Below are positions 55,418-64,000 of a DNA stretch of 64,000 nt, piece by piece. Each line of letters begins with the position of its first letter. Position 1 is the stretch's first letter. The DNA is from Chroococcidiopsis sp. TS-821 (lineage in GTDB: Bacteria > Cyanobacteriota > Cyanobacteriia > Cyanobacteriales > Chroococcidiopsidaceae). The position numbers and the translations under genes are program-made. The notes beneath the pieces are model-generated. The model made no database searches. It was not told the DNA's origin and saw only the letters and a program-made list of their open reading frames with translations. Location of the stretch: contig NZ_MVDI01000001.1 in the NCBI RefSeq assembly GCF_002939305.1, positions 868,001 through 932,000 of the forward strand. The letters run 5' to 3'.

Positions 55418-56491
55418 ATGCTTGCTGCATTACTTTACGGACAAGAAGATTTACGTTTAGAACAAGTTGCAGAACCAACACCAGCTGCGGGGGAAGTTGT
55501 CATGCAAGTTGCAGTAGCAACAACCTGCGGTACGGATTTAAAAGTGTGGCGCCGAGGGAACCATGCAAAAATGCTGCAACTGCCAACTCTGTTTGGGCAT
55601 GAGGCATCAGGGCGGATTATGGCGGTAGGAGAAGGTGTCAAAAATTGGCAAGTAGGCGATCGCGTCGTTGCCAATAACTCGGCTCCCTGCATGAATTGCT
55701 TTTTTTGTCAACGTGAAGAATACTCGCTCTGTCCAAACATAACGTGGAATAATGGAACGTTTGCAGAGTATTTTAAAATCCCGGCAGCAATTGTGCGGCA
55801 TAATATGTTGCCTATTCCCGACGGATTGCCGTACGAATTAGCAGCAATGACAGAACCGCTAGCGTGCGTGTTACATGGTATAGCGCGCTCTCACATCCAA
55901 GAAGGCGATAACATTGTCGTATTGGGTGATGGTGCGATTGGCTTAATGTTTGTCGCAGTGTTAGCCCAGCAAGGACATCGTATTTTATTGTTTGGCGGAA
56001 ATCCCCAGCGGTTAGAAATTGGACAAAAGTTCGGTGCAGCCAAAACTTTTAATCATAGAGAAGTTCGAGATACGCCATCGGTTGTGAAAGAATACACGGC
56101 AGGGTGGGGTGCAGATGTCGTGATAGAAGCAACAGGAGTTCCTGAGGTTTGGGAAAGCGCGATCGCCTGCGTGCGTCCTGGCGGAACTGTAAATTTATTT
56201 GGTGGTTGTCCCAAAGACACTACAATCACAGTCAATACTGAACAACTGCATTACAGCGAATTGACAATTAAAGGCGTTTTTCACAATACTCCAAAATACG
56301 TTCGTGCTGCTTTAGCATTACTTGCAAGCCGCGTGATTCCGTTTGAGTTGCTCATCAGCACGCAGCGCTCTTTGCAAGATTTAGAGCAAGTCTTTCTAGA
56401 TATGAAAGCGCGTCAAGTAATTAAGGCAGCAATTATACCTGCAAGCCATAACAAAGTGTTGTACTCTAGCTTCTGTTCGCAATTGTGCTAG
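55418..56491 (+). CDS. Zinc-dependent alcohol dehydrogenase family protein
   Basis: A 357-residue medium-chain dehydrogenase of the sorbitol/threonine dehydrogenase type. The catalytic zinc ligands are Cys in TTCGTDLKVW and His-Glu in FGHEASGRIMAVGEG. The structural zinc site is in APCMNCFFCQREEYSLC, with four Cys. The cofactor site is VVLGDGAIGLMFVAVLAQQG. The central AAMTEPLACVLHG is typical of sugar/polyol dehydrogenases. Substrate unknown. It converges with chlH. Confidence 0.88.
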   Translation: MLAALLYGQEDLRLEQVAEPTPAAGEVVMQVAVATTCGTDLKVWRRGNHAKMLQLPTLFGHEASGRIMAVGEGVKNWQVGDRVVANNSAPCMNCFFCQREEYSLCPNITWNNGTFAEYFKIPAAIVRHNMLPIPDGLPYELAAMTEPLACVLHGIARSHIQEGDNIVVLGDGAIGLMFVAVLAQQGHRILLFGGNPQRLEIGQKFGAAKTFNHREVRDTPSVVKEYTAGWGADVVIEATGVPEVWESAIACVRPGGTVNLFGGCPKDTTITVNTEQLHYSELTIKGVFHNTPKYVRAALALLASRVIPFELLISTQRSLQDLEQVFLDMKARQVIKAAIIPASHNKVLYSSFCSQLC

Positions 56492-56658
56492 TTAAATCAA
56501 CACGCTATAGTATTGAGCAGAACGAAAACTATTAAATGCGTGCGTTCATCTATCATAAGTTATAAAAACCCTTCTCCAACTCTTGCCCTTGCGTTCTTGG
56601 AGTCTTGTATAAAATGACTACCCGATAAGTTAATGCACTTATTAACGCACTAAATTAC

Positions 56659-59600
56659 CTAAACTGTCACGCCTTCTAACTCCTCGTCTGCAAGTTCATA
56701 TAACTCTCGTAACTTCTCTAATTTCTCTGCATTGGCTTGCCAAAAACCTCGCCCGTGAGCTTCTAACATTCTGCCAACGATGTTACGAAAAGCTTCAGGA
56801 TTTGCCTTACGCAACTTTTCTGCCATTTCTGGATCGAGTGCATATGTATCTGCTGCTTGGTCATAAACCCAAGAATCGCTAAAATCAGCTGTACCGCCCC
56901 AGCCAATCAAAGCTGTCATCCGCTGGGAAATCTCAAATGCACCGCCCGAACCTTGATTGGCCATTGCTTCCGCCCACTTGGGATTGAGTAATTTGGTGCG
57001 ATACTCCATCCGCAATAAATCATCTAAGTTGCGGGGAGTTGTATCTTTGGAGAAGCTTTCGACAAAACTGGCGTTGACTTTCTTTTTGCGTTGCTTTTCT
57101 GCTGCCTTTTTTAAACCACCCGTGTTGGCATAGTATTCTTGAATATCAGTCAGACCATATTCTACTGAGTCAATCTCTTGCACGATGCGATCGCACTTTT
57201 GCAATAATTGTGCTAATACTTCTGGTCGGGCTTGACCTTTATCGCGTCTACCATAACTGAATACATTGCGATCGCGCCAAGTATCACCTAACTCATCACC
57301 CGATTCCCAGTTACCATCCACAACTCTTTCATTTACCATTGAACCAAAATCGCCCGCTGGATTAGAAAACAACCGTGCTGAAGCATTTTCGACTCCTTGC
57401 GACCGCAAAGCTAAATAATGCTTGCGAATAAAGTTTTGCTCTTCTGGTTCTTCGGCAGTTGCGGCGCGTTGAAATAAGTCGTCGAGTAACTCGATAATAT
57501 TCACAAAGCTATCGCGGAAAATACCGGAAAGATTTCCCAATACGTCAATCCGAGGATGTCCTACCTCAGACAAAGGTTTCAACTCGTAGCGGACAATTCT
57601 TCCTGTTCCTTCTTTGACAGGTTCTGCACCGACTAGTTCTAATAAAATACCCAACGACTCGCCGCGCGTTTTAATCGCATCTAATCCCCACAACATCACA
57701 GCGACCGTCTCAGGATATGTTTTGTGTTCTTGCAGGTGTTGAGCAATGATTTTTTGCGCAATTTCTTTGCCGCGTTCGTACGCTGCTGGTGATGGCATGC
57801 GGTAAGGATCTAAAGCATGAATATTGCGCCCTGTTGGTAAGACACCAATTCCATCGCGTAACAAATCACCACCAGGTGCAGGCGGAATGTATTCGCCATT
57901 GAGTCCCCTGAGTAGGTTTGCGATTTCATCAGTGTTTTGGGCTAGAAGATCGCGGATTTGTAAAGCTTCTTGGGGTAAGACCATATCTGCTTGCTTGTGC
58001 TTACCGAGGGCGATCGCATTAACGATCTCCTCGGATAATTCTTCGCCGAAATAAGCTTGAAGGTAGCTTGTCAATTCTTCTGCGGTAGGTGGTTCTCCTA
58101 AGATATGCAGCCCTGAGGAAAATAGGCGGTTTTCTAATACCTGTAGATATTCATACACCTGTACTAAGTAATGGTTAAATGCTGCATTACTAAACATCCG
58201 CGCATTTTCTGGGGTAAACGCAATACCTAAGCGTTTTGCATCCTCAAACGGACAATCGGCATCGATTCCTGTATCGACGATTTTCTTGCAAATTGCTGCT
58301 TTTAAAGCATAATTCTTTTCGGGGTCTTCGCGATATTCCGCAATTAAGTCTCGTAATGCGACTAATTCTTTATACAACCCTGCCCGACCGTAAGGCGGGA
58401 CATTGTGCGAAATTAAGACGCCATATCCTCGCCGCTTCGCCAAAATCGATTCTGAAGGATTATTCGCTGCATATATATACAGATGCGGCAAGTTACCTAA
58501 CAAAATATCTGACCACGAATAACCGGTATTTCCCAATGGCGAACCAGGCAACCATTCGACAGTGCCATGCATCCCAAAGTGAACAACCGCATCAGCTTGA
58601 AACTCGTGCTGCAACCATAGATAAAATGCTGCATATTGTGGGTGCGGTGTCAAGTCGCGCTCAAACATTAACCGCATTGGATCGCCAGGAATTCCTAGCG
58701 GCGGTTGTACGCCAATCCAAACGTTACCAAGTTGTATGCCACCGATCAGAAACTCATCGCCATAGGTTTTGATACCACTACTGGTTAATGATTTCCAGTA
58801 TTTTTCAATCCAAGATGTTTTGAGATAACCCAACCACGTTTCTAAAGTCCGCGCCTTTATCAGATTACCGCTGTGCGGATCTTCGTCAGCAGCTTTCACT
58901 TGACGAATTAACTCTTCGCCATCTGTGGGTAAGTCTCCGACGGTGTAACCTTGCTCTTTCAGTGCTTGGAGCAATTTCAGGAGCGATCGCGGTACGTTCA
59001 ATAATGCAGCAGTTCCTGTCGCACCATAACCAGGAGGAAAACCATACAAAATGATTGCAATCTTTCGCTCGCTCACTGGTTTTTGACGCAAAGCGATCCA
59101 TTTTTTGACTCTACCAATCAACCGCTGTACGCGTTCGGGAACTAAATAAATTTTCTCCCCTACCAATCCTCCTAAAGGAACCGGATCGATCGCACCATCA
59201 AGCTCTGGCAATGCGTACAGCACAACGCTTTGCAACCCTCCCACGCCTTGGCGCGTCCACGAATAAATATCTTGAATGAGTAATGGAGCAGCAACAATAT
59301 ACGGGACATTTTTCGCACTCAAAATTCGTTTGGCAACTTCTACTTGTCGCCCTGCTTCCATAGAACCTGCGGGACCGCCGACTAGGGGAAAGCCAATTGT
59401 GGAGACAATCGCATCAACTTCTACGGCTTCTGGTGATAGAGAAGCAATTGCGACATTGCCCGACTGGCGTTGTGCCGTTTCATACGCAGTCGTCATCCAG
59501 TCGCGTACTGCAACATGACCTTCAACACCATTGATAAAAATTGGTACTGGAATTAACCCTGCCTCTTCAAAACAGCGAATTAACTGTGGAATATAGGGCT

Positions 59601-60348
59601 GTCGCGTAACAACGTGCTTGCGGTATAATAATATACCTACGCAGTTCTGACCTTTGACCTCTGACCTCGGACTTCTCCTTTGATACCATTCAAGATATTC
59701 GCGCGGAGTTTCAAAGTAGCCTTGATAATCAGGGTGTAGCAATCCCATATTGGGTGTTTCTACTGGGGGTGGAATTTCACCGACTTTTATACCCAAATAC
59801 TTTTCTGCGAGTGTCCAAAATAAGGCAGCAACGTTTTCTACACCGCCCGCGTTCCAGTAACTGTAAATGATTAGCCAGTTACGCAGGTCTTGGATCTTTT
59901 TCCCTGGAACAAATTTAAGTAGTTTTGGTCCAATTTTTAAAAAGCTAATATATCCAGCAAGACGATCTTCTTCACGCCCTTGACTGAACTTGTCTAAAAT
60001 AAATTTGACGGGCTTGGGCATTCCTTTGGGCTTGTCGCCGATCGCAAACTCCCCAAGGCGAGTTAAACTCATTAATTCGAGTGCTGACTCAAAAACAAGG
60101 CGTATCGGAATATGTTGAACGCGATCGCGCAGCCACAAAACTTGGTCGTAATCAAATATTAGACTACCAAAAAATACCTGGGCATCTGCCAGCGCGGTGG
60201 CGACTGCGTCGGGCTTCGCAGTGATATCGCGATCGCTAAATACCTCAATTGCCAATTCTGGACAGCGCTCTTCCGCTAGTAGTGCTGCTTTGCGGTACAA
60301 ATCAGCATTGAACGATTCAAACCCTGCAATCAAAACAATGCGTTGCAT
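56659..60348 (-). CDS. chlH: Magnesium chelatase large subunit, short-form ChlH/BchH
   Basis: ChlH binds protoporphyrin IX and, with ChlD and ChlI, inserts Mg2+, the first step of chlorophyll synthesis. The 1229-residue protein belongs to the ChlH/CobN family. It has the N-terminal domain MQRIVLIAGFESFNADLYRK, the core segments ALPELDGAIDPVPLGG and ILYGFPPGYGATGTAALLNV, the FGMHGTVEWLPGSPLG motif, and the conserved end QRMTALIGWGGTADFSDSWV. It is about 100 residues shorter than the main cyanobacterial ChlH and starts differently, so it is likely a second, shorter type. Residues about 225-235 are encoded by a heptamer repeat. Confidence 0.87.
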   Translation of the reverse strand: MQRIVLIAGFESFNADLYRKAALLAEERCPELAIEVFSDRDITAKPDAVATALADAQVFFGSLIFDYDQVLWLRDRVQHIPIRLVFESALELMSLTRLGEFAIGDKPKGMPKPVKFILDKFSQGREEDRLAGYISFLKIGPKLLKFVPGKKIQDLRNWLIIYSYWNAGGVENVAALFWTLAEKYLGIKVGEIPPPVETPNMGLLHPDYQGYFETPREYLEWYQRRSPRSEVKGQNCVGILLYRKHVVTRQPYIPQLIRCFEEAGLIPVPIFINGVEGHVAVRDWMTTAYETAQRQSGNVAIASLSPEAVEVDAIVSTIGFPLVGGPAGSMEAGRQVEVAKRILSAKNVPYIVAAPLLIQDIYSWTRQGVGGLQSVVLYALPELDGAIDPVPLGGLVGEKIYLVPERVQRLIGRVKKWIALRQKPVSERKIAIILYGFPPGYGATGTAALLNVPRSLLKLLQALKEQGYTVGDLPTDGEELIRQVKAADEDPHSGNLIKARTLETWLGYLKTSWIEKYWKSLTSSGIKTYGDEFLIGGIQLGNVWIGVQPPLGIPGDPMRLMFERDLTPHPQYAAFYLWLQHEFQADAVVHFGMHGTVEWLPGSPLGNTGYSWSDILLGNLPHLYIYAANNPSESILAKRRGYGVLISHNVPPYGRAGLYKELVALRDLIAEYREDPEKNYALKAAICKKIVDTGIDADCPFEDAKRLGIAFTPENARMFSNAAFNHYLVQVYEYLQVLENRLFSSGLHILGEPPTAEELTSYLQAYFGEELSEEIVNAIALGKHKQADMVLPQEALQIRDLLAQNTDEIANLLRGLNGEYIPPAPGGDLLRDGIGVLPTGRNIHALDPYRMPSPAAYERGKEIAQKIIAQHLQEHKTYPETVAVMLWGLDAIKTRGESLGILLELVGAEPVKEGTGRIVRYELKPLSEVGHPRIDVLGNLSGIFRDSFVNIIELLDDLFQRAATAEEPEEQNFIRKHYLALRSQGVENASARLFSNPAGDFGSMVNERVVDGNWESGDELGDTWRDRNVFSYGRRDKGQARPEVLAQLLQKCDRIVQEIDSVEYGLTDIQEYYANTGGLKKAAEKQRKKKVNASFVESFSKDTTPRNLDDLLRMEYRTKLLNPKWAEAMANQGSGGAFEISQRMTALIGWGGTADFSDSWVYDQAADTYALDPEMAEKLRKANPEAFRNIVGRMLEAHGRGFWQANAEKLEKLRELYELADEELEGVTV
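59645..59675 (-). repeat. Heptamer repeat inside the chlH reading frame
   Basis: On the coding strand the sequence runs GAAGTCCGAGG-TCAGAGG-TCAAAGG-TCAGAA, three near-identical heptamers encoding RSEVKGQN. The same TCAGAGG-type unit is otherwise found in spacers (3918-3940, 44203-44225, 36970-36990). It lies in a variable loop just before CVGILLYRKHVV and keeps the frame. Confidence 0.65.
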
Positions 60349-60434
60349 ACCTTCAGCCCAAACATCTTACTTTCGATCTTACGCGGGAAAATCTTTACAC
60401 AGCGATCGCTTACGTAAAAAATGACTCATATTTG

Positions 60435-60560
60435 GCTTGGTAACTGGTAATGGGTAATCGGTAAGAGGGAAGTTGTTAGTGTTGTTAGTACTGAGTAATT
60501 AGCACTTAGCAGTAGAAGCTAGCTACCAATGACCAATTACCCATTACCTATTACCAGCTT
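60435..60560. repeat. Inverted GGTAATT heptamer arrays
   Basis: A GGTAACT/GGTAATG/GGTAATC/GGTAAGA run at about 60438-60466 is followed 60 bases later by an inverted run (ACCAATG, ACCAATT, ACCCATT, ACCTATT, ACCAGCT) at 60525-60558. The two arms can pair imperfectly. They fill the 327-base spacer between divergent chlH and the DUF1997 gene, so a terminator role is unlikely. The rest of the spacer shows nothing recognisable. Confidence 0.6.
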
Positions 60561-60675
60561 TGATATTACGTTTACTTTTGTCAATATACTTACTCGTTAG
60601 GACTTGCTTCTTGAGGAGTATAAGCATCTCGCTTAAAAAAATGTAAAATTATGTAAAAGCTACTTTTAACCGCCC

Positions 60676-61260
60676 ATGTCTACTCGGTTTAATGCTTCCC
60701 AAGCCGTCGAAATTATTGTTCCAGAGCAACCGGTTCCTATTCAACACTATTTGCGACAGCCGCAGCGTCTTGTTAATGCTTTAGTCGATCCAAGTCGAGT
60801 TAAGCATTTGAGTGCCGAGCGTTTTCGCTTGACGATGCGTCCGCTAACTTTTATGACACTGAGTATTCAACCAACAGTAGACATCAAAGTGTGGGCAGAA
60901 GCGAACGGCACAATTTATTTACAGTCACAAGGCTGTGAAATTCGTGGAATCGATTATATCAATCAACGTTTTGCCCTCAAACTCAATGGTTACTTGTCTC
61001 CTTACCAAGTTGGAAGTAAAACAGGTTTACAGGGAAACGCTGATTTAGAAGTTCAAGTGGAGTTACCACCCCCGTTGTGGTTAACACCCAAGCCAATCTT
61101 GGAAACTGCGGGTAATGGTTTACTCAAGAGCGTGTTATTAACAATCAAACAAAGACTTCAGCATCAACTTTTAGCAGATTACTATGCTTGGGCAAGTGAC
61201 ACGGAAGAGACTAACGCTGGTTTGATTATTCCCCAACTCCCCCAGTACCCATTGCCCTAA
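60676..61260 (+). CDS. DUF1997 family protein
   Basis: A 194-residue protein of the DUF1997 family, shared by cyanobacteria and plants, function unknown. It is beta-rich. Family-like segments are PIQHYLRQPQRLVNALVDPS, FRLTMRPLTFMTLSIQPTVD, and KVWAEANGTIYLQSQGCEIR, with a terminal helix (LLTIKQRLQHQLLADYYAWA). Its last 35 bases overlap the 3' end of rnhB in a convergent arrangement. Confidence 0.82.
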   Translation: MSTRFNASQAVEIIVPEQPVPIQHYLRQPQRLVNALVDPSRVKHLSAERFRLTMRPLTFMTLSIQPTVDIKVWAEANGTIYLQSQGCEIRGIDYINQRFALKLNGYLSPYQVGSKTGLQGNADLEVQVELPPPLWLTPKPILETAGNGLLKSVLLTIKQRLQHQLLADYYAWASDTEETNAGLIIPQLPQYPLP

Positions 61261-61888
61261 TTTGACAGGGACGAAACGACAACCTATGCAATCGCGAGGG
61301 ACCGTATTGTTGCAGTGCTTGCAGATGACGTGCTGTACCGTAACCTTTATTTGATACCAAGTCATACATCGGATACTTAGTAGCGAGGCGCATGATGAGA
61401 GCGTCACGCCATACTTTCGCGATAATACTGGCAGCAGCAATCGTCAGCGATCGCTCGTCGCCTTTAACAAGGGTTTGTTGCGGTACTAGCAAGTCCTCGA
61501 TCGCTTGATTCCCGTCAACCAAACACAGTTCGGGCTGTACTTTGAGTTTAGTTAATGCCCGCTTCATTGCTAAGAGCGATGCTTGTAAGATATTCATCCT
61601 GTCAATTTCGGCTGTAGTCGCAAAACCAACTCGCCAATCCACAGCCAAGGTGCAGATTTTTTCTGCCAATTGTTGTCGACGGTAACTTGATAGTTGTTTA
61701 CTGTCGCGCACTTGACTCGCGGCTAATTCTGGTAAGGCAGCCGGAGGTAAAATGACTGCTGCTGCTACGACAGGACCAAACAGCGCTCCGCGTCCGGCTT
61801 CGTCTACCCCAGCTAGGGAAATCGAATATTGATTGCTGAGTGCAAAGTCAAGATCTAAGTAGCTAGAGGAGTCATTTTTCACGCTCAA
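61226..61888 (-). CDS. rnhB: Ribonuclease HII
   Basis: RNase HII cleaves the RNA strand of RNA-DNA hybrids and removes ribonucleotides from DNA. The 220-residue protein has catalytic D29-E30 in AGVDEAGRGALFGPVVAAAV, D125 in LCLVDGNQ, and D162 in IIAKVWRD. The usual substrate Tyr region reads KYPMYDLVSNKGYGTARHL. It is directly downstream of rne on the same strand (38-base gap), a pairing common in cyanobacteria. The final codons overlap the convergent DUF1997 gene. Confidence 0.94.
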   Translation of the reverse strand: MSVKNDSSSYLDLDFALSNQYSISLAGVDEAGRGALFGPVVAAAVILPPAALPELAASQVRDSKQLSSYRRQQLAEKICTLAVDWRVGFATTAEIDRMNILQASLLAMKRALTKLKVQPELCLVDGNQAIEDLLVPQQTLVKGDERSLTIAAASIIAKVWRDALIMRLATKYPMYDLVSNKGYGTARHLQALQQYGPSRLHRLSFRPCQIRAMGTGGVGE

Positions 61889-61926
61889 TCTTGCTCTGCA
61901 CTCTGGTAGCGATGCATCATTGTTCC

Positions 61927-63942
61927 TTATTCTTCACCTTTTTCTACTGCCGACGACCGACGGCGACGCCTGCGAGTGACAACAGTTCCGCCACGATCGC
62001 CTTCATCAGTTACAGTCGCAGCTGGAGAGTCTTCAGTGTTGGTTGCCAAAGATGCGGAAGAATCTTCCCCATTGATCGTCACCGGTTCTGATGATGCGGT
62101 TTCGGGAACATCTTCTGTTACCGCAGCTTCTGAAGGAGCCTGTCCTGGTAGGACGACGTTAACAATTAGCGATCGCGAATTTTTGACTGATCGGTTCAAG
62201 TGTACCAACGGCGACACGCCCATCATTGCGTAAACTTCCTGTTCTTCTGGTGTCATTTCCACCGAAACAATCTCCGGTGGTTCGGCTACCGCAGGTTTCA
62301 CTGGTTCTGGTTTTGTCGGTCGAGCGCTACGCTCGCGTTCGATCCAATTATTTTTGCTGATAATTGGTAACGATACCTCGGAGGAGTTTGCTTCTGATTC
62401 TAGTTCAAAGTCTTGGTCGCGATCGCTGGTCACGATCGGTGCACCAGGTATCCGCGGTTCATCCTTGACAGAACTCTCGGCTTTACCAATCAAGCGACGT
62501 CGAGTCCGGCGATTTTTGTTGTTTTCTCCCAATTCTTGATAACTAGGATGGTTCAGAATATTGAGATTGACAATTTCATTGTCGCTTGGTTCGACATTAT
62601 AATCGGCGGTTGGCTCGGTCGGATAATCTCGCGATTCTGCAAACCGCAGCGTTTCACCCATAGTTCGTTCTCCCCCATTTCGCAGCGCAATAGGATCGCG
62701 TTCCGATTCTCCGGGAAGATGTGCTAAATGTCCTAATCCACCACAGGTAGGACAAGGGCGACCAAATAATTCGTAAATGTTTTGTCCTTGACGCTTACGA
62801 GTTAATTCGACTAATCCTAACTCGGATAACTGCGCAATCTGCGGTCGCGCTTTATCAGCTTTAAGCGCTTTATTAAAATGTTCTAACACTTGCAATTGGT
62901 CTTTACGCGATTCCATATCGATGAAATCAACAATAATGACTCCTGCAAGATTGCGTAAGCGCAGTTGGCGCGCAATTTCGGTTGCAGCTTCGCAGTTTGT
63001 CCACAGTACGGTTTCGCGTGCCGTTGCGGAGCGCGTGAACGATCCAGAGTTCACATCGATAACCGTTAAAGCTTCGGTCGGTTCGATGATCACGTATCCA
63101 CCCGAAGGCAAGTCAACTCTCGGTTTTAGGGCTTCGCGAATTGCGGCGTTGATCCGGAAGTATTCTAAAATGGGGACGCGATCGCGGTGATGATCGATTA
63201 ACAATCCCTGAGGAGCTTGACCCCCGCTCCAGTTGATCAAGTATTGTTTGACGCGTTTTAGCCCTGTGCTCGAATCAACAACAATGCGATTCACATCCGC
63301 GCCGTACATATCGCGGAGCACGCGCTGAATAAAATCGTTATCGCGGTTCAAAAGTGAAGGCGCGCGTGTCGATTGCGCTTCTTGCAGAATCGCTTCCCAT
63401 TGCCGTTGCAGCGACTCTAAATCTTCCATAATTGCTTCTTCTGGCTTGCCTTCGGCTTCGGTGCGAACCAGTAAACCCATCCCCGCTGGTTTAATCAGAA
63501 TTGCCAAAGCCCGCAAGCGGTTGCGCTCATTTTCATTTTTGATGCGTCGTGATAGGTTTACGCCACGTCCGAACGGCATCAAAACCACGTATCGACCTGG
63601 TAAAGTAATGTTTCCTGTCAACCTAGGTCCTTTATTTCCCGTTGGCTCCTTCATGACTTGCACCAAGACTTTTTGTTGTGGTGCCAATAGTTCTGTAATT
63701 GCTCCTGCTGTGCGCTTGAGCTTAAGCGGTCCTAGGTCAGTAACATGAATGAAACCGTTACGTTCTGTATCACCTATATTGACAAACGCTGCATCGATAC
63801 CTGGTAAGACGTTTTCGACAACACCTAAATAGATATCACCTATTTGGTGTCGTCCTGTAGCAACGACAAGTTCTTGAATTTGATCCTCTGAAAAGACCGC
63901 AGCAATATTATGCTGCTCCGCTATGATAATTTGTTTTGGCAT
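61927..63942 (-). CDS. rne: Ribonuclease E/G
   Basis: RNase E is the main endonuclease of mRNA decay and stable RNA processing. The 671-residue protein has the S1 domain (GDIYLGVVENVLPGIDAAFV, residues 35-105), the 5' sensor/RNase H-like part, catalytic Asp residues in VIDVNSGSF and IIVDFIDMESRKDQ, and a zinc-link CPTCGGLGH near residue 400. The non-catalytic tail is acidic and ends in RRRRRRSSA. In cyanobacteria that nonapeptide is known to recruit polynucleotide phosphorylase. Length matches the compact cyanobacterial form. The 58 bases upstream to the window edge hold part of its leader. Confidence 0.96.
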   Translation of the reverse strand: MPKQIIIAEQHNIAAVFSEDQIQELVVATGRHQIGDIYLGVVENVLPGIDAAFVNIGDTERNGFIHVTDLGPLKLKRTAGAITELLAPQQKVLVQVMKEPTGNKGPRLTGNITLPGRYVVLMPFGRGVNLSRRIKNENERNRLRALAILIKPAGMGLLVRTEAEGKPEEAIMEDLESLQRQWEAILQEAQSTRAPSLLNRDNDFIQRVLRDMYGADVNRIVVDSSTGLKRVKQYLINWSGGQAPQGLLIDHHRDRVPILEYFRINAAIREALKPRVDLPSGGYVIIEPTEALTVIDVNSGSFTRSATARETVLWTNCEAATEIARQLRLRNLAGVIIVDFIDMESRKDQLQVLEHFNKALKADKARPQIAQLSELGLVELTRKRQGQNIYELFGRPCPTCGGLGHLAHLPGESERDPIALRNGGERTMGETLRFAESRDYPTEPTADYNVEPSDNEIVNLNILNHPSYQELGENNKNRRTRRRLIGKAESSVKDEPRIPGAPIVTSDRDQDFELESEANSSEVSLPIISKNNWIERERSARPTKPEPVKPAVAEPPEIVSVEMTPEEQEVYAMMGVSPLVHLNRSVKNSRSLIVNVVLPGQAPSEAAVTEDVPETASSEPVTINGEDSSASLATNTEDSPAATVTDEGDRGGTVVTRRRRRRSSAVEKGEE

Positions 63943-64000
63943 CCAATTCCCTCAAAATCGCCATCTATTCTTGGCTTTAAAAAAGACTTAGTTACAAAAA

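Noticed and set aside
58236-58772. Plus-strand frame of 178 codons
   Set aside because: Antisense to conserved chlH sequence, with no family features.

Overview
The window is a stretch of cyanobacterial chromosome. The evidence is the very frequent GCGATCGC (HIP1) octamers, the chlorophyll genes chlP and chlH, the response regulator RpaA, the cyanobacteria/plastid protein Ycf34, and an RNase E ending in the cyanobacterial poly-arginine tail. No prophage, CRISPR array, plasmid backbone or intact transposase was seen. The repeat content and gene set suggest a multicellular or Chroococcidiopsis-like genome, but that is inference.

Layout. 1-4.5 kb: translation/transcription operon rimP-nusA-ylxR-infB read leftward, with infB cut by the window edge and a terminator-like hairpin in front of rimP. 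4.6-12.2 kb: membrane proteins (CPA1 Na+/H+ antiporter, DUF389, DUF2254, YIP1) and a tandem pair of membrane-anchored alpha/beta-hydrolase-like proteins, plus a broken DUF389-type fragment. 12.2-24 kb: YheT-type hydrolase, rpaA, chlP, a CysA-type ATPase, an oligopeptide-type binding protein and permease, a GNAT enzyme, hisC and a small esterase. 24-27 kb: two adjacent glutathione reductase paralogues that differ at the NADPH-binding arginines.

27-32.6 kb is a sugar-catabolism cluster that is partly dead: an atypical pyruvate kinase, wreckage of alpha-glucan phosphorylase, 6-phosphogluconate dehydrogenase and a D-2-hydroxyacid (lactate-type) dehydrogenase, then intact gap and gpmA. It looks like a glycogen-breakdown/fermentation island that lost its upper and terminal steps but kept lower glycolysis.

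32.9-46 kb: cca, ycf34, tsaB, an OppC-like permease, an RND efflux pair (MFP plus AcrB-type), tRNA-Gly(CCC) lying antisense under the 3' end of a CheY-like gene, a TauE/SafE transporter, a GNAT enzyme, a WbuC cupin and an ABC ATPase. 46-56.5 kb: a Wza-type polysaccharide export protein, a secreted DUF1400 hydrolase, a TIGR03032 protein, a large RTX/FG-GAP secreted protein with an AT-rich upstream region, a zinc-ribbon protein and a zinc alcohol dehydrogenase. 56.6-64 kb: a short-form ChlH whose coding sequence contains an intergenic-type heptamer repeat, a DUF1997 protein, rnhB and rne.

Small repeats recur throughout: heptanucleotide arrays (GGTAATT, TCAGAGG and CTAGTGG types) and two copies of a palindromic element of about 96 bp that resembles a non-autonomous mobile element.
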